From Primulina eburnea (Eukaryota; Streptophyta; Magnoliopsida; Lamiales; Gesneriaceae): a stretch of 64,000 nucleotides of DNA. Below are positions 49,706 to 62,094 of this stretch, piece by piece (position 1 is the stretch's first letter; each line of letters starts with the position of its first letter). A model generated the notes under the pieces. It did no database searches. It was not told where the DNA came from and saw nothing but the letters and a program-made list of their open reading frames with translations. The translations under genes were made by a program, and so were the position numbers. Location of the stretch: NCBI RefSeq assembly GCF_022965805.1, contig NC_133101.1:14913054-14977053 (forward strand), given 5' to 3'.

Positions 49706-50656
49706 TGGTTTTGACTATTCTGTCCTGTCCAAGCACACTTCTCTCATGAAGATCTATGCTTATGTAGTTGTAAGCAGTTTTTGTTTGGTGATTTGTTATC
49801 CCAAGAACGCGAAATTAGTTCAGTCGTCGCGAAATTAGTTCAGTCGTCAACTATTTTAATGGAATCCCCATTGGATTGTTCCTTAATGCCATACTAATCA
49901 AACTGTAAGATCTCTCATTTAGTCTAATATTCTATGGAGGGAGATTGTGACATCGGTCCCGCACACATGTTAATTGATGAATATTCTACGGGCATGCAAG
50001 CAAGAACCTATTGTTAATTTTGGACAAATATTTTTTAACGTTTTTATAAAAATGGTTTTTATAAGATTTTTATAGAATTTTTAAAAAATTGTTTTAAAAA
50101 TAAATGTGTTTGGATAACTATTTTATAAAAAGGAGTTGGAATAATGTATGGACAACTATTTTAAAAACTGTTGAAAATGTTTTTTACAAAAAAATATAAA
50201 AATTTTAAAAACTGTTTTAAAAATAAATATGTGTGAATAATTATTTTATAAAAACGTTTTTAAAGTTGAAAAAGTGTTTGAACAACTATTTTTAAAACAA
50301 TTATTTTATAATTAAAAATAATTATCAAGTTTTTTTGTGGATAACTATTATATAAAAAAATTAAATTTTCGTGTTACCCATTTTTTAAATTATAAAAACA
50401 TAAAAAAAAAAACACTTTTCAGTTTTTTTTTTAGAAGTATACTTGTATTTTTCAAAAACATTTTACAAAAATATTATTCAAACACATTTAAAAAAAAAAT
50501 TTGCTTATAAATAAAAAAATATCTCAAGTGTTTGTCCAAACAGAGTTGATATATGTAACATCTTTGGCAACCATTATGAGAACTTAATAAGTCATAACAA
50601 GCTCGCAAATTAAATTTCACATGTGTGATTCCTATGAACCAACTACAATAATTTAA
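49706..50656. other. Downstream of EMG1, AT-rich repeat
   Basis: Includes the EMG1 3' end. From 50030 to 50540 a low-complexity stretch repeats GTGTTTGGATAACTATTTTATAAA-like phrases several times. A similar stretch lies at 51020-51420. No gene recognised. Confidence 0.5.
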
Positions 50657-50829
50657 GAGTGAGTCTCATGTAAGACCGTCTCATGGATCATAATATGTGA
50701 GACGGGTCAACCATACCCATATTCACAATAGAAAGTAATACTCTTAGCATAAAAAGTAATAATTTTTCATGGATGACCCAAATAAGAGATCCGTCTCACA
50801 AATATGACCCGTGAGACCGTCTCACACAA
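50657..50829. repeat. GTGAGACGGTCTCAC family copy (inverted)
   Basis: Near-complete copy running from GAGTGAGTCTCATGTAAGACC to GTGAGACCGTCTCACACAA. The core (CATGGATGACCCAAATAAGAG) is the reverse complement of the copies at 57606, 63436 and 63626. Confidence 0.85.
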
Positions 50830-52353
50830 TGAAAACGAAGATAAAACCGATGTTAATTGAGGAAAAAATAAACTTGAAACTTCATGGAAGATCGTTTTCT
50901 TAAATCTCATAATATTCTTGTTGAACAATAATAAATATATGAATTAAAAGGAAATGGAAAAGGACATGAGATAAGGGAAGGGTGGTTTCTGGTTTGGAAG
51001 GACTAAACAACAAACACTCTAAAATGTTTTTAATTTTTTATAAGTGAAAAATATATTTAAAGTATGTGTTTTGACAAGATTTTTGTGAAAATTTTATGAT
51101 TTTTTTTTAAATCGTTCTTCAAGTATAATTTTAAAGAATAATTTAGATGTATTTTTTTATGTTTTTAAAATAAAAAATGTGGGTTAAACGAGTGATAAAT
51201 CACAAACAAGAAAAAAAAGGGAAAAATAGAAAATTACAATTACACAGTTTTATAGAATCGTTGACCAAACATCTTCTTATTTATTTTTAACTATAAAAAT
51301 TATTTTTATAGAATATTTGTTTAAACACATATTCATATTTAAAACAACTTTTAAAACTTTTGTGTAAAACACATTTTTTATAAAAATATTTTTTAAATAT
51401 TTATTCAGGTGGAACTTAATTTTATTTTTTATTTTTATTGTAGGAATTTGGTCGAGGGAAAGAAAAGAAATAAAAAGCATTGAACACAATTTAATCCAAA
51501 GACACCTGAACAATAATCATAGATATCGCAATAAAACGTGACCATAAGGGAAATATGTGTCTACTTGATTTCAAACTCACGAAAAAATAATATATTTGTT
51601 ATTTATCACAGAATTTTTTTTAAAAAAAAACTATGATCAAGAAAAAAGGGCAGTCATCTAGTAATTTGTCACAACAAGACTATGAGTAATTAACATGAGA
51701 GGGTTAAAAGTCGATTTTTTGGTTTAGAAAATCTAGAAATTTTGATTTTTAAAATAACAAAACTACTTATTATATTTCTAATATATTTACTTAAGTATTA
51801 AGTTATTAACTCAAGATGGAAGTTGAAACTCGAATTTAACCAAAACTGAAAATACGGCGAGTTGCATTTATATCTTACGGCTCAGGTGAAGAAAATGACT
51901 ACTCGCCACAATGAATTAACAAAAAACTCAATTTGTGGCAAGTCGTAATTTACGTCAGTTGAGCTAAATCAGATATTATCTAGACAAATGATGGTTGTAA
52001 GACCAAACTAATTGCAATGAAATAACAATAAGTCGGGCATGAGTAATTACGCTATTTTGGTCAGTTTGATCGGCTCGGTTATCCATATGGAACTATTTAT
52101 TATGCGTTATGAAGCTAATATTATTATCTACAAATCTATTTACAAGTCAAGTCTGAATCGAAGTTTAGATAATGATAAATAACGATGAAACTACTAGTTT
52201 TGCACTGATTTCAGCAGACCTCATCAGTTTGGTTCAGACTAGTTGACGAGTCCAACTGAATGATCAGTCTAGCTGACGAGTCTAACAGACAGTGAACATC
52301 AAAATCAGTCAAGCTCGGGAAAAGCTTCCAGCAAGACGGAAATGACCTTTTTT

Positions 52354-53800
52354 GTAGTAGCCCGAATTCCAAATTGGGTAATTAACGGAGTAATGGTGAT
52401 TAAGAAGGTTTAAGGTGTAATTTTGGCTATGGTCATGATCGGACGGACCGAAGAGGGTTCGGAAGCACCGAAGAGTTCGGACGATCCGAAGTGTAGTTCG
52501 GTGAATCCGATTATAGGTGTCAAGTGTTGATCGACACGTCATTTTCCATGCATGTTCGGACGGTCCGAAGTGTATGATCGGAGGATCCGATCATGAGCTG
52601 TCAAGAGCCAATGGACACGTAGCGTTCGGACGTTCCGAAGTGTTGTTCGGAGGATCCGAACATGGCCTATAAATAGTGCTCGGATTTCTCATTTGTGACT
52701 TGCCAATTCATGATTTTGCCTCATAGTTGAGAGGATTTGGAAGGTTTCTAGGGTTAGTTTGTGGTCGAGCGATAGCCAAGAGCTGCCAGGAGTAGTAGCG
52801 TAGCGGCGCCTGAGTTTCAAGGCAATCGACATCAAAGGGCTGTCGACGGACGAAGGTAAACCCTAAACCTTTGGTAGTACTAGGGAGTACTGGTTTTGCT
52901 AGTCGAGCATGGTAGTATTGATTGAGTATGCTTTTGATGCGTAGGCTTGGGTTAGACTTGATTAGCGGTGTTGCGTAAGGCTAGGCTTGCTGTGATAGAG
53001 GTACGAAAGTACTATCCGAGATATCCTGGTTGAGTATACATTCTTATATGTGTTGCATGAGTATTTGCTGCATTGTTATATGTCATATGATGCATGCTAT
53101 TATGTCACGAGTTATGATGCATATTGCATATCATGTTGAGCCGTATCTCCTTCGAGATAGCCTTTACTGTTGAGCTGTATCTCTTTCGAGATAAGCTATA
53201 TCTTGGGGCCGCTCAGCCCTGTCTTGTGGACGCATGGACACCGAGAGTACACAGTGGCCGACGGGTCGGGAGGGCTTCGGTGGTCCGGGACATTTTAGGT
53301 CCACGTCTGTCTTGTAGTGGATGCAGTGACCCAGAGGTTGGACCGCGCGGCACTATCCACTTGGCGCCTCTAGACTGAGCATTTTGAGATCCTTTGTGAT
53401 TCCTGTTTCTTGACTACCCTGGTATCATATCATAGCATGTGCATTTCTTATAGGTTTGTATACTCATACTTTTGTACTGGGCGTTCTTATCGCTCACGTC
53501 CTCGGTTTTGTTTATTCTTGGACACCCCATTCCCACGGGGCAGGCCTCAGGTTGGATGGCTCAGGAGGAGCAGGAGGAGGGCGTTGAGTAGCTGGTTGGT
53601 TTAGTTTTCAGTGTTTTCCATTTGATTCGATATGGTTGTACTGGATATTTCATTTTGAGTTAGTCTAGACTTCGATTTCGATTGGGTTGTATAACTATTG
53701 TTGTTGGCCATATTTCCGCTGTTTTCTCTGATTATAATTGATTAGGTTAATTGCATGCTTAGTTTTTGATTAGTAGGTGATTCTGGAACGGGTCACTACA
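52354..53800 (+). mobile_element. Gypsy-type solo LTR nested in the Sirevirus-like LTR
   Basis: Starts TGTAGTAGCCCG and ends GGGTCACTACA, with a 5 bp duplication ttttt on both sides (52349-52353, 53801-53805). The sister LTR at 56039-57461 shows the uninterrupted site near 56690. Inside are degenerate TTCGGA...TCCGAA palindromes (about 52435-52665), a TATA box TATAAATA (52669-52676), and a repeated TTGAGC(C/T)GTATCTC phrase near 53130-53190. No internal region remains, so it arose by LTR recombination. Confidence 0.9.
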
Positions 53801-54837
53801 TTTTTAATGTCAGAAACTATCTAGAATCTTTCCAAACAGTCATATTCTTGTGTCTAACGTATATATAATTATTGGAGCTTGGAAATACAACATCTTGAAG
53901 ATCAAATATAAGACGTAGAAAGAGATTCAACATATGGATAGCTTACGTAAAGAAATTAGCTAGAATGAGGGCAAGCTCAAGTCTGATTATACATTTGATA
54001 TATACATACATTGTAAAAATCATCACACACAATCACTCGTACATATACATAGGAGTTGAGCTTTAAAGTTTAGATGAGTGAGTCTTCACACAAAAAACAT
54101 TAAAAATCATGTTTGTAGTTTTTGTATAAGAGATGTTAAGCATTATGCAAATTGTCAGGTTGTGGATTACAATCGAGAGTGTGTTAGGAGTTTCGACTAT
54201 GCAAGTCTAAAGTTGAATTTTTTTTCCAAGGATTTATATACAAGTCTTCTAATGAATCATTCCTTTGGAGAAGAAGGGATAACATATGTGTTGTTAATCT
54301 TCGAACATCCATAAACAAATTCATATATTTTTATTTGTCGTATTTATTTATTAATACTTTTTTAAGATGTATCATTGAATTATTTTATGTGTATTTCAAA
54401 TATCAAAATATCGCATACCAATTTTTTGATAAAATGCTTCAACAAACAACGTTCTTACACATTCCGATTACGTATATTTTAAGTTCTTTACTAAAATATT
54501 TAATCAGTTTATGTGAAAGTTAATTTTGAGTGTCTTCCCCTCGATTTCAAAATCAAGCTCGATTTAATTTTTCGGTGTACAAAATTTCAAGAACTGAGTT
54601 ATTGTAGCTCAACGATTATTCTCCAATCGATTATAGCAAGTGGTATCAGAGCCGATTTTTCCTGAAAGAGTATTTGAAATTGCTTTTGATCTTTAAAATT
54701 CGAAATTTCATATTTTTTAACATATATATGTCAAATTTAATTTTCCAGCAGCTTGTATTATTAAGGGGAAAAATTTCGTAACACCTTGCTCGAGTGTCGA
54801 AATGACAAACTATTTTTTGCGTTGCAAACTATACTTA

Positions 54838-55702
54838 CACCCCGTTTGGTTTGAGGGATTAGGAGGGATAGACTAATTTATCCGGCCCAATCAAGTGTTT
54901 GGTTCAATTTTAAATAAACCTATCTTATCCCTCCTAGGTATGATTAGGTTATATTAGGTAGGTTAAAATAATACCTCCTCACCCCCTAGGATTATTTATC
55001 CCACTCTTAATACCTCCTATTTTTCCGATTTTACCCTTCTTCTAAATTCAAACTCACCACCATTTCCCGCCACCGACCACCGCCTCCACGACCGCCGCCG
55101 GCCAACCACAGACGGACCGCCGACCGCGGTGAGCACCGGCCGACCAGCGACGAGCGACGGTTTGTCAAAACACCGTCGCTATTAACGACGGTTTGTGTAG
55201 AAAGGTTTGTCAAAACACCGTCGCTATTAGCGACGGTTTGTTTATAAAACGTCGCCATTAGCGACGGTGTGTTTAAAAAACGTCGTTAAATGTCTAATTT
55301 TTAGTAATTAAAATAATTCAAAACAAGATCGGCGACGGTTTCTCAAAAACCGTCGCTATGAGCGACGGATTGTTTTCTCAAAACCATCGCTAACAATCTG
55401 TCGCTATGAGCGACGGTTTTTGAGAATCCGTCGGTAAGTTTCCGGCAGCCGTTTCAGGCCATCTCACCTGTTGACCTTTCCGGTCGACCATTTCCGCCGG
55501 CCGCCGGCCGCCACTGTCGCCGTCACGAAGGGGAAGGGCAATTTCGTCTTTTCATCAAAAAATTCAAAATTATCCTACACTTAAAAATCTTACCAAACAT
55601 AATATTATTTTACATCATATATTACAATTCTATCACAATTATTTTCTTTATCATTTACATACTAATTATTAGTTTATCCTATCCTTCCAACCAAACGCAA
55701 CC
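54838..55702. mobile_element. PIF/Harbinger-like MITE
   Basis: Imperfect terminal inverted repeats around CGTTTGGTT (left CACCCCGTTTGGTTTGAGGGAT; right end complementary to AACCAAACGCAACC), flanked by TTA on both sides (54835-54837, 55703-55705). It carries several GCGACGG/CCGTCGC inverted motifs (55148-55440) and a GC-rich centre. No transposase. It lies inside the Sirevirus-like element. Confidence 0.7.
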
Positions 55703-57605
55703 TTATAGAAAATTGCAGTGGTATAAAATTTGAAACCTAGTAATGTTAGAGGAAAAGCAGTTTATTCATTAAAATCGAGACATATGTCTTGCTGCAGAAA
55801 ATAGACTATGAAGAATTTTGACTTCCATCTACTTATATAAATTTCAAAATTTCAGAAATATAGGGGGATAACTCATTATAATTTAAAGGAGATATTGATT
55901 TTAAATATAGAAGGGGATAAAAACTTTGTGTTTAAATTGTTTTGAAAATATGAATTTTTCTTTCACACAAAAAGGAGAGAAAAATATTAGTTGAAATCAA
56001 TGTTTATATAAGTTTTGTGATCATCAAAAAAGGGAGATTGCTGAATTTAGAAACTTTAACAAGTTTGATTTTGATGATAACAAACTTGTTATTATGTTTC
56101 TAGCATATTTACTCAAATGTGAAGTTGTTAACTAAAGATGGAAACTGAAACTCGAATTTAGTCAAACTAAAAATATGAGAAGTTACAACGTTTCAATGAT
56201 ATCTCACATCTCAATGATGAAAATAACTAGCCGCTAAATTGAATGGACAAAAAACTCAATTTCAAACAAGTGGTATTTCACTTTAGTCGGGTTAAATTGG
56301 ATGTTATCTAAGCAAACTAATTGTTGCAATATCAAACTGATTGTAACGAAAACAACAATCAGTTGAGCATGTGCTGTTACATTATTTGGTATCCTGATCA
56401 GCTCGATTATCCAAATAGAACAATTCAGCATGCGTTATGAAGCCAAAAGGTTTATTTACAAATCATATTCACAAGTCAAAGTATGAATCAAAGTTTAAGA
56501 TGCTGATAAATGATTGTGAAAATATTAGTTTTGCTTATGTTGAGATGATTTCGGCATACCTCATCAGTTTGGGTTTAGGTGACGAATCCAACTAAATGAT
56601 TAGTCTAGCTTACAAGACAAATTGAAAGCGGACCTCAAAATAAGTCAAGCTCGGGAAAAACACCCAACAAGGTGTAAATGATCGTTTTAATATCAGAAAC
56701 TTTACAGAATCTTTCCAAATACTCATATTCTTATGTCTAAGGTATATATACTTTTTGGAGCCTATAAATACAACACCTTGAAGATCAAATGGGACATTTA
56801 GAAGAAGATACAAAGTATGAGCAGCCTACATGAAGAAATTAATTAAAATGAGAGCAAGCTCATGTGTCAGGATACATTTGATATACACATATACTGTAAA
56901 AACCCTCACACACAATCACGCACACATATACATGGATTTGAACTTCAAAGTTTAGATGAGTGAATTTTCACAAAAAGAAATAAAATATTGTATACGTATT
57001 ATTTGCATAAGAGACGTTAAACATCGTGCGGATTATAAGCTTGCGATCCACAATCGAGAATGTGCTAGGAGTTTCGATTAAACAATGGATAATTCCTAAG
57101 TAAAAATGGATTTATACAAGGAGGTGCCTCCTTCTTTAGGGAAAGAAGATGTGACATATGAGTTGTTAATCTCAGAACATCATAAACAAATTCGTGTTTA
57201 TTTATTTATTATTGTTACTGTTTTTAAGATGCATTGTTGAAGTATTTTATGCATATTTAAATACCAAAAATACTGCATACCAAGTGTTTGATAAAACGTT
57301 TAGACCAAAAACATTTTTATACATTCAACTTCCATATGTTTTAATTACTTTACCAAAATGTTTAATCGGTTTCTACAAAGATTATTTTGAGTGTCTTCCG
57401 ATTGGTTTAAAAATTAAACCCGATTTAATTATTTGGTGCTCAATATTTAAAGAATCGAGCTAGAAGAAGCCATATGTGTTAGCTTCTAGTCTCGGTGTCC
57501 TCCTCTTACCAATTTTTTTTTCCTTTTTTTTATATTTTTTTATTTGAAAGTAAATTTTTTAAATTTTCTTTTAATTAGTAAAATTTGACATGGAGAATTC
57601 CTAAA

Positions 57606-57796
57606 AAAATATTGGCAAAAACTTGTATGAGACAGTTTCACGGGTCATATTTGTGAGACAGATCTCTTATTTGGGTCTTCCATGAAAAATTATTATTTTT
57701 TATGCTAAGAGTATTACTTCTTATTGTGAATATGGGTAGAGTTGACCCGTCTAACAGATTAAGATCCGTGAGACGGTCTCACATGAGACTCACTCA
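57606..57796. repeat. GTGAGACGGTCTCAC family copy
   Basis: Near-complete, from GCAAAAACTTGTATGAGAC through CCATGAAAAATTATT and TGCTAAGAGTATTACTT to GTGAGACGGTCTCACATGAG. Same orientation as 63436 and 63626. Confidence 0.9.
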
Positions 57797-57884
57797 GAAA
57801 TTTTTTATATGAGAACTTTTATTATGTTCATGGTTTTGTTTTGGATTATTTAAGACCAAATTTATGAATCACGGTTACTTCTGT

Positions 57885-58030
57885 TGAGTGATATATTGTA
57901 CCGTACCAAATATTATATACAATATACCGTACCGAAAATTTCGGTAAATATAACTAACATACCGATTATATTGAAATTGTACGGTATACCTAGATTTCGG
58001 TACGGTATCGGTATATACCATTTTATACCG
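57885..58030. repeat. GGTACCG/ATACCG palindromic repeat
   Basis: Short AT-rich stretch with many inverted copies of ACCGTACC/GGTACGGTAT and TTTCGGTA. Probably a small foldback element; borders not defined. Confidence 0.45.
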
Positions 58031-58835
58031 AAAAAACATTACATTTTAAAATTTTTTATGAATTTATTGTTTTAAAACATACAGACCAACATATATATTA
58101 ATTTACAAATGCATTCCAAATTTATAAATTATATAATTTATATAATTTATAATATAATAGATAAAATTTAATTTTTTTTGGTTAGATATAGTCGATAATC
58201 AATGACACAAAGACATTTTCTTGGGCAATCCTTTTGTCTAATCCTTTTTTTCAAATCGGAATACTAGCAAGACATAATAAAAAAGGAATAAACCCTACCA
58301 TAAGAAGCAAAATTGTTTCTAAAACACAAATTTCACTATTTAGATAACCAAAATCTAAATTAAGCCAACTTGAAGGACCAATTTTGCAATTTTTCCATGT
58401 TATTCCATATAAAAAATTTTAATTTTCGGGCAAATAGTCAAAACAATAGTGAGTAAACGATAAAGTTATAAATATTTCATAGCAATGAATTATGGGGGAA
58501 AATATAAAGAACAAAAATCAAAATTTTAATAATTGCAAATCAAACAGAAACTTACATAAATTTAAATTAGGAAATATATATAATAAAAAATTGTTTATTT
58601 TATATATCTCTACATTTAAAAATTTGTACCCATTTCAAATTGCGTGTGGCGTTTCATTTCAAAATCACAGTAATTAATCTTTCAACAAGTTTCATATTAT
58701 AATTAATCTTGGCTTCATTTTGATCAACTAGAGTTTTGCATTTAATTTTGATGGGCTTGTAAACAAAATAAATATTTAAAAAATCGAAGAAGTTTCGATT
58801 AATAAACTCGTACACTTTTCCAATTATTTCCTTAG

Positions 58836-58983
58836 GCAAAAACTTGTGTGAGACGATCTCACATGTCGTATTTTATGAGACAGATATCTTTTTTGGGCAA
58901 TCCATGAAAAAAAATATTACTTTTTATGCTAAGAGTATTACTTTTAATTGTGAATATCGGTAGGGTTGACTCGTCTCTCATAT
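58836..58983. repeat. GTGAGACGGTCTCAC family copy, truncated
   Basis: Has the left end and core (GGCAAAAACTTGTGTGAGACG, TATGCTAAGAGTATTACTTTT, GTAGGGTTGACTCGTCTC) but lacks the right palindrome. Confidence 0.85.
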
Positions 58984-59353
58984 ATGAATATTATAAACGT
59001 TTCCGAACTATATCAGCACTTCGAAAGGATGATAAATCCGTCCACGTCGTACTCTATCCTATATAATTTTGTGCTATTGGGCGAATTTGAAGCTTACTTG
59101 TTGACGATTTGATTCGTATGGGATAGATTGTCAGCGTAGCTTCAATTTCTCATGAGATTCTTTCAAACTGAATCTTTTGAATTTTATGTATTATTTTCGA
59201 TCAATAACAGCAATTGCGTCATCTCTCTTGATGAATGTTTATGTGGTTGGACTAAATCAAATCTACGACGTAGAACTAGACAAAGAGATTTATAATTTAA
59301 TTTTCTTAAATATTATTTTTTTATGACCATAAATATCACTTATTCATTATATT

Positions 59354-59482
59354 ATTCCAAAAGGTGAAATCGCTCACCCCGGGCGCCCCTCACACCCTGC
59401 CCGACGGGTATGTGAGAGGAGGTAAATCATGGTAACCTGACCAACCAGCAGTGGCTAGACCCGTGCTCACCGCGCACAAGGA
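59354..59482 (-). mobile_element. Probable SINE
   Basis: 129 bp GC-rich insertion flanked by a perfect 16 bp direct repeat (acttattcattatatt, 59338-59353 and 59483-59498), the signature of target-primed insertion. On the minus strand, CGGTGAGCACGGGTCTAGCC could be an A-box region and GGTTACCATGATTTACC a weak B-box region. Family not assigned. Confidence 0.65.
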
Positions 59483-59585
59483 ACTTATTCATTATATTGA
59501 GTAGAGATGTATATATTTATGTATGCCACATGATACATACATACAAATATGCATGTGTATGAGGATGTATATGTCTCTGTGTGTG

Positions 59586-59998
59586 TAGGGGTGAGCAAAA
59601 TCTCGGTTAAACCGAAATAACCGACCGAACCGAGTCAATTGAGAAATTCGGTTCGGTTATTTCGGAAATTCGGTTTTGAAAGTTTAAAAAAATCGGTTAA
59701 TTCGGTTCGGTTTCGGTTTTCGTAAAAAAAAGTTCGGTTAAACGAATTAACCGAATAATAGATTATTTTTTTTAAAAAAAATAGATTTATTATATAATTT
59801 ATAATATTTTTAATGTTTTTATATTAATTTTATTTTTTTAAAAAAATTCGGTTAATTCGGTTAACCGATTTTAATTCGGTTAATTTATGATCGGTTATTA
59901 AAACTAATTCGGTTAGTTCGGTTATCAAAATAAAATTCGGTTCGGTTATTGGCAATTCGGTTCGGTCGGTGACCGAACCGACCGAATGCACACCCCTA
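59586..59998. mobile_element. hAT-like MITE rich in CGGTTCGGTT
   Basis: 413 bp with terminal inverted repeats TAGGGGTGAGCA / TGCACACCCCTA. A perfect 8 bp duplication tgtgtgtg is present, although it falls in a TG run. The inside is almost wholly AACCGAA/TTCGGTT motifs on both strands, so it can fold back on itself. No coding content. Confidence 0.75.
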
Positions 59999-62090
59999 TG
60001 TGTGTGTGTAAATAATAAAATATGTAATAAATTATTTACAAATTTAGTTTAAGAAAAAAAAATTGAAAAGTGATTGCTTAATTTTATTCCAGAGCCTTGG
60101 GCTGGCTGTAACGATTCAATGACCCACTCTGTTGGCTGCTCTAGCTACATGGGGTGCCATGGGAAGTATATACTCACTAGAGATGAGGAAAATAATTTAG
60201 GGAAAATGGTTTTTTTTTTTTTTTTTGCTTTATATTTATAAAAGTGATTTTTATTGTGGTATTTTTCATTTTTTTTAAAAATTTTGGCTATTTATTTTCC
60301 AATTTTAGTTCTTTTTATATGAAAATACTATTGTGACATTTGACATATCAGCAGTATGTCAACGCCATATCGATGACATGTGGAAAATGACTAAAATAGC
60401 AGAAAAATAAAATAATTAACTAAATTGAACTGAACTGAACTTTGGTAACTTAGATGATCATAATCGCAACAATACAAACATAAAACCCAAATTTGCAATT
60501 TTCCAATAATTTAATTTTATCATGATTTTAAATCTTGAATCTCTTGTATTATTATTTATAAAAATTTATGAAAATTTTATCATGATTTAGATATTTGGAT
60601 TATTATTATCAATTTCTTCCCCTGAAATCCATGAAAATTGAAGTCCCAATTGTGATAATGGGAGTCGCCTCAAATTATTTTGTAACAATATGGTTGAAAT
60701 AATTTTAGATTAATTATTTCTGTTTTAACAATAACGAAAAGTTTTTAAAAAATAAATAGTAAAAGTACAAGATTAATTACCCACATATTTTATTTTATTT
60801 TATCCTTTCTTTTTTGTTATTTACATTATTCAAATAAATAGTAAAAGTACACAATTAATTACCCACATATTTTATTTTATTTTATCCTCTATTTTTTGTT
60901 ATTTACATGATTCAGTTACCTTTTCTTGGATGGAAAAGAGATCCATTCCTTGCATCAATATGCATAATTAGTATGAGGTCAATAGCGGAGAATTATCACA
61001 ATCACCATTCAATGTGTGTCACATTTTATAGTTTTGTGAATATGATTTATGCATCATGTCATATTTATATTTATTACATCGATCGATAAAAAGATATAAT
61101 TATTTGTGTATGACTATAATTATTTGTATATGACCCGATCCGATCATTGATTTGATTAACTTAGTCATTTTTCATTAGAGTGCTGACGTTGTGACAAATA
61201 TTGCTGACACGGCAGATGCCACGTCATTCCTCGGTGGAAAAATACTACAATCAAGGGAAAAAAAATGCTGATTATTAGAGTAAGATTGTTAATTAATCGA
61301 TATCATGATAAAAAATTAAATAAGTAAAATGAAAAAATAAATTATGGAATCAAACGTCTTTGGCGCAAAGATATGTGCTTGGCCATTCAATACTAAATCA
61401 ACCACCTTCTTCAATCTCCCGAATCAGGTTCACGACCAGAAATCATATTCCTTGTATATTAAAAATCGTATTAGAGACCTAAACGAAATTTGTGTCAAGG
61501 GTTGATTGTCCGAATTATCAAACTTCCGGCAAGCGGCGACAGTAGCTGGTGGAAGTGCACGGAGGAAGAGGGGTGGCCGAAAACTTATGTGAGGGAGAGA
61601 GATAATTTTTTGTGTAAAAGCTATGTGTATTATTCAATCATAGAATACACATATATTAAAAGTCTTTCCCTAATCTAATCACGACTCTCAATTTTTCAGG
61701 ATACTGTTTTTCATAATTCAAAGACTATCATAGTCATATATGTATTTTCTACTCTTAAAAATATCATGCACAATTAAATTATTATCAATTTTTGATAATA
61801 CAACACACACACATATATTTATTTATGTTTTAAATTAATAACTTTTATTTAGTTACTTAATTAGTTAATTAGTCTATTCTAGAATATTTTATAATGTTTC
61901 ACGATAATTTTGTACTTAGTAATCACTACTACTAACTTATTATTTTGTTAATATATTTTAAATTTAGTAAATAAATAGTTGTAAACTAATTATAACCTTA
62001 ATCGATGATCAGACAACGGTGGTATTTCGGTGATACAAATTTCGTTCATATAATGAAAAAAAATATTTCGAAGGACAAAATTTTCACTGA
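59999..62090. other. Intergenic, no gene seen
   Basis: AT-rich. It contains an 82 bp tandem duplication (60750-60913, two units sharing AAATAAATAGTAAAAGTACA and TTAATTACCCACATATTTTA) and nothing else recognised. Confidence 0.5.
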
Positions 62091-62094
62091 TTCT

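Larger units (their letters stand above)
51718..57461 (+). mobile_element. Sirevirus-like copia remnant: LTR pair with nested insertions
   Basis: Two diverged copies of one LTR (about 51718-54638 with a nested insertion, and 56039-57461) flank a reduced internal region. A perfect primer-binding site TGGTATCAGAGCC (54641-54653) follows the left LTR, and a purine tract AAAAAAGGGAGA (56026-56037) precedes the right LTR. The LTR length is about 1.45 kb without the insertion. The internal part keeps only about 0.5 kb once the nested MITE is removed, with no coding region. The purine tract and the LTR start (TGCTGAATTTAGAAAC... GATGATAACAAAC) resemble SIRE/Maximus elements. The right LTR lacks its last ~40 bp. 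Confidence 0.8.

Noticed and set aside
55031..55258. Minus-strand frame with an Arg-Gly-rich stretch
   Set aside because: Lies inside a MITE, and the composition comes from GCGACGG and GCCGCC repeats.
57194..57463. Plus-strand frame of 89 residues
   Set aside because: Falls inside the 3' LTR of the Sirevirus-like element; a chance frame in AT-rich DNA.
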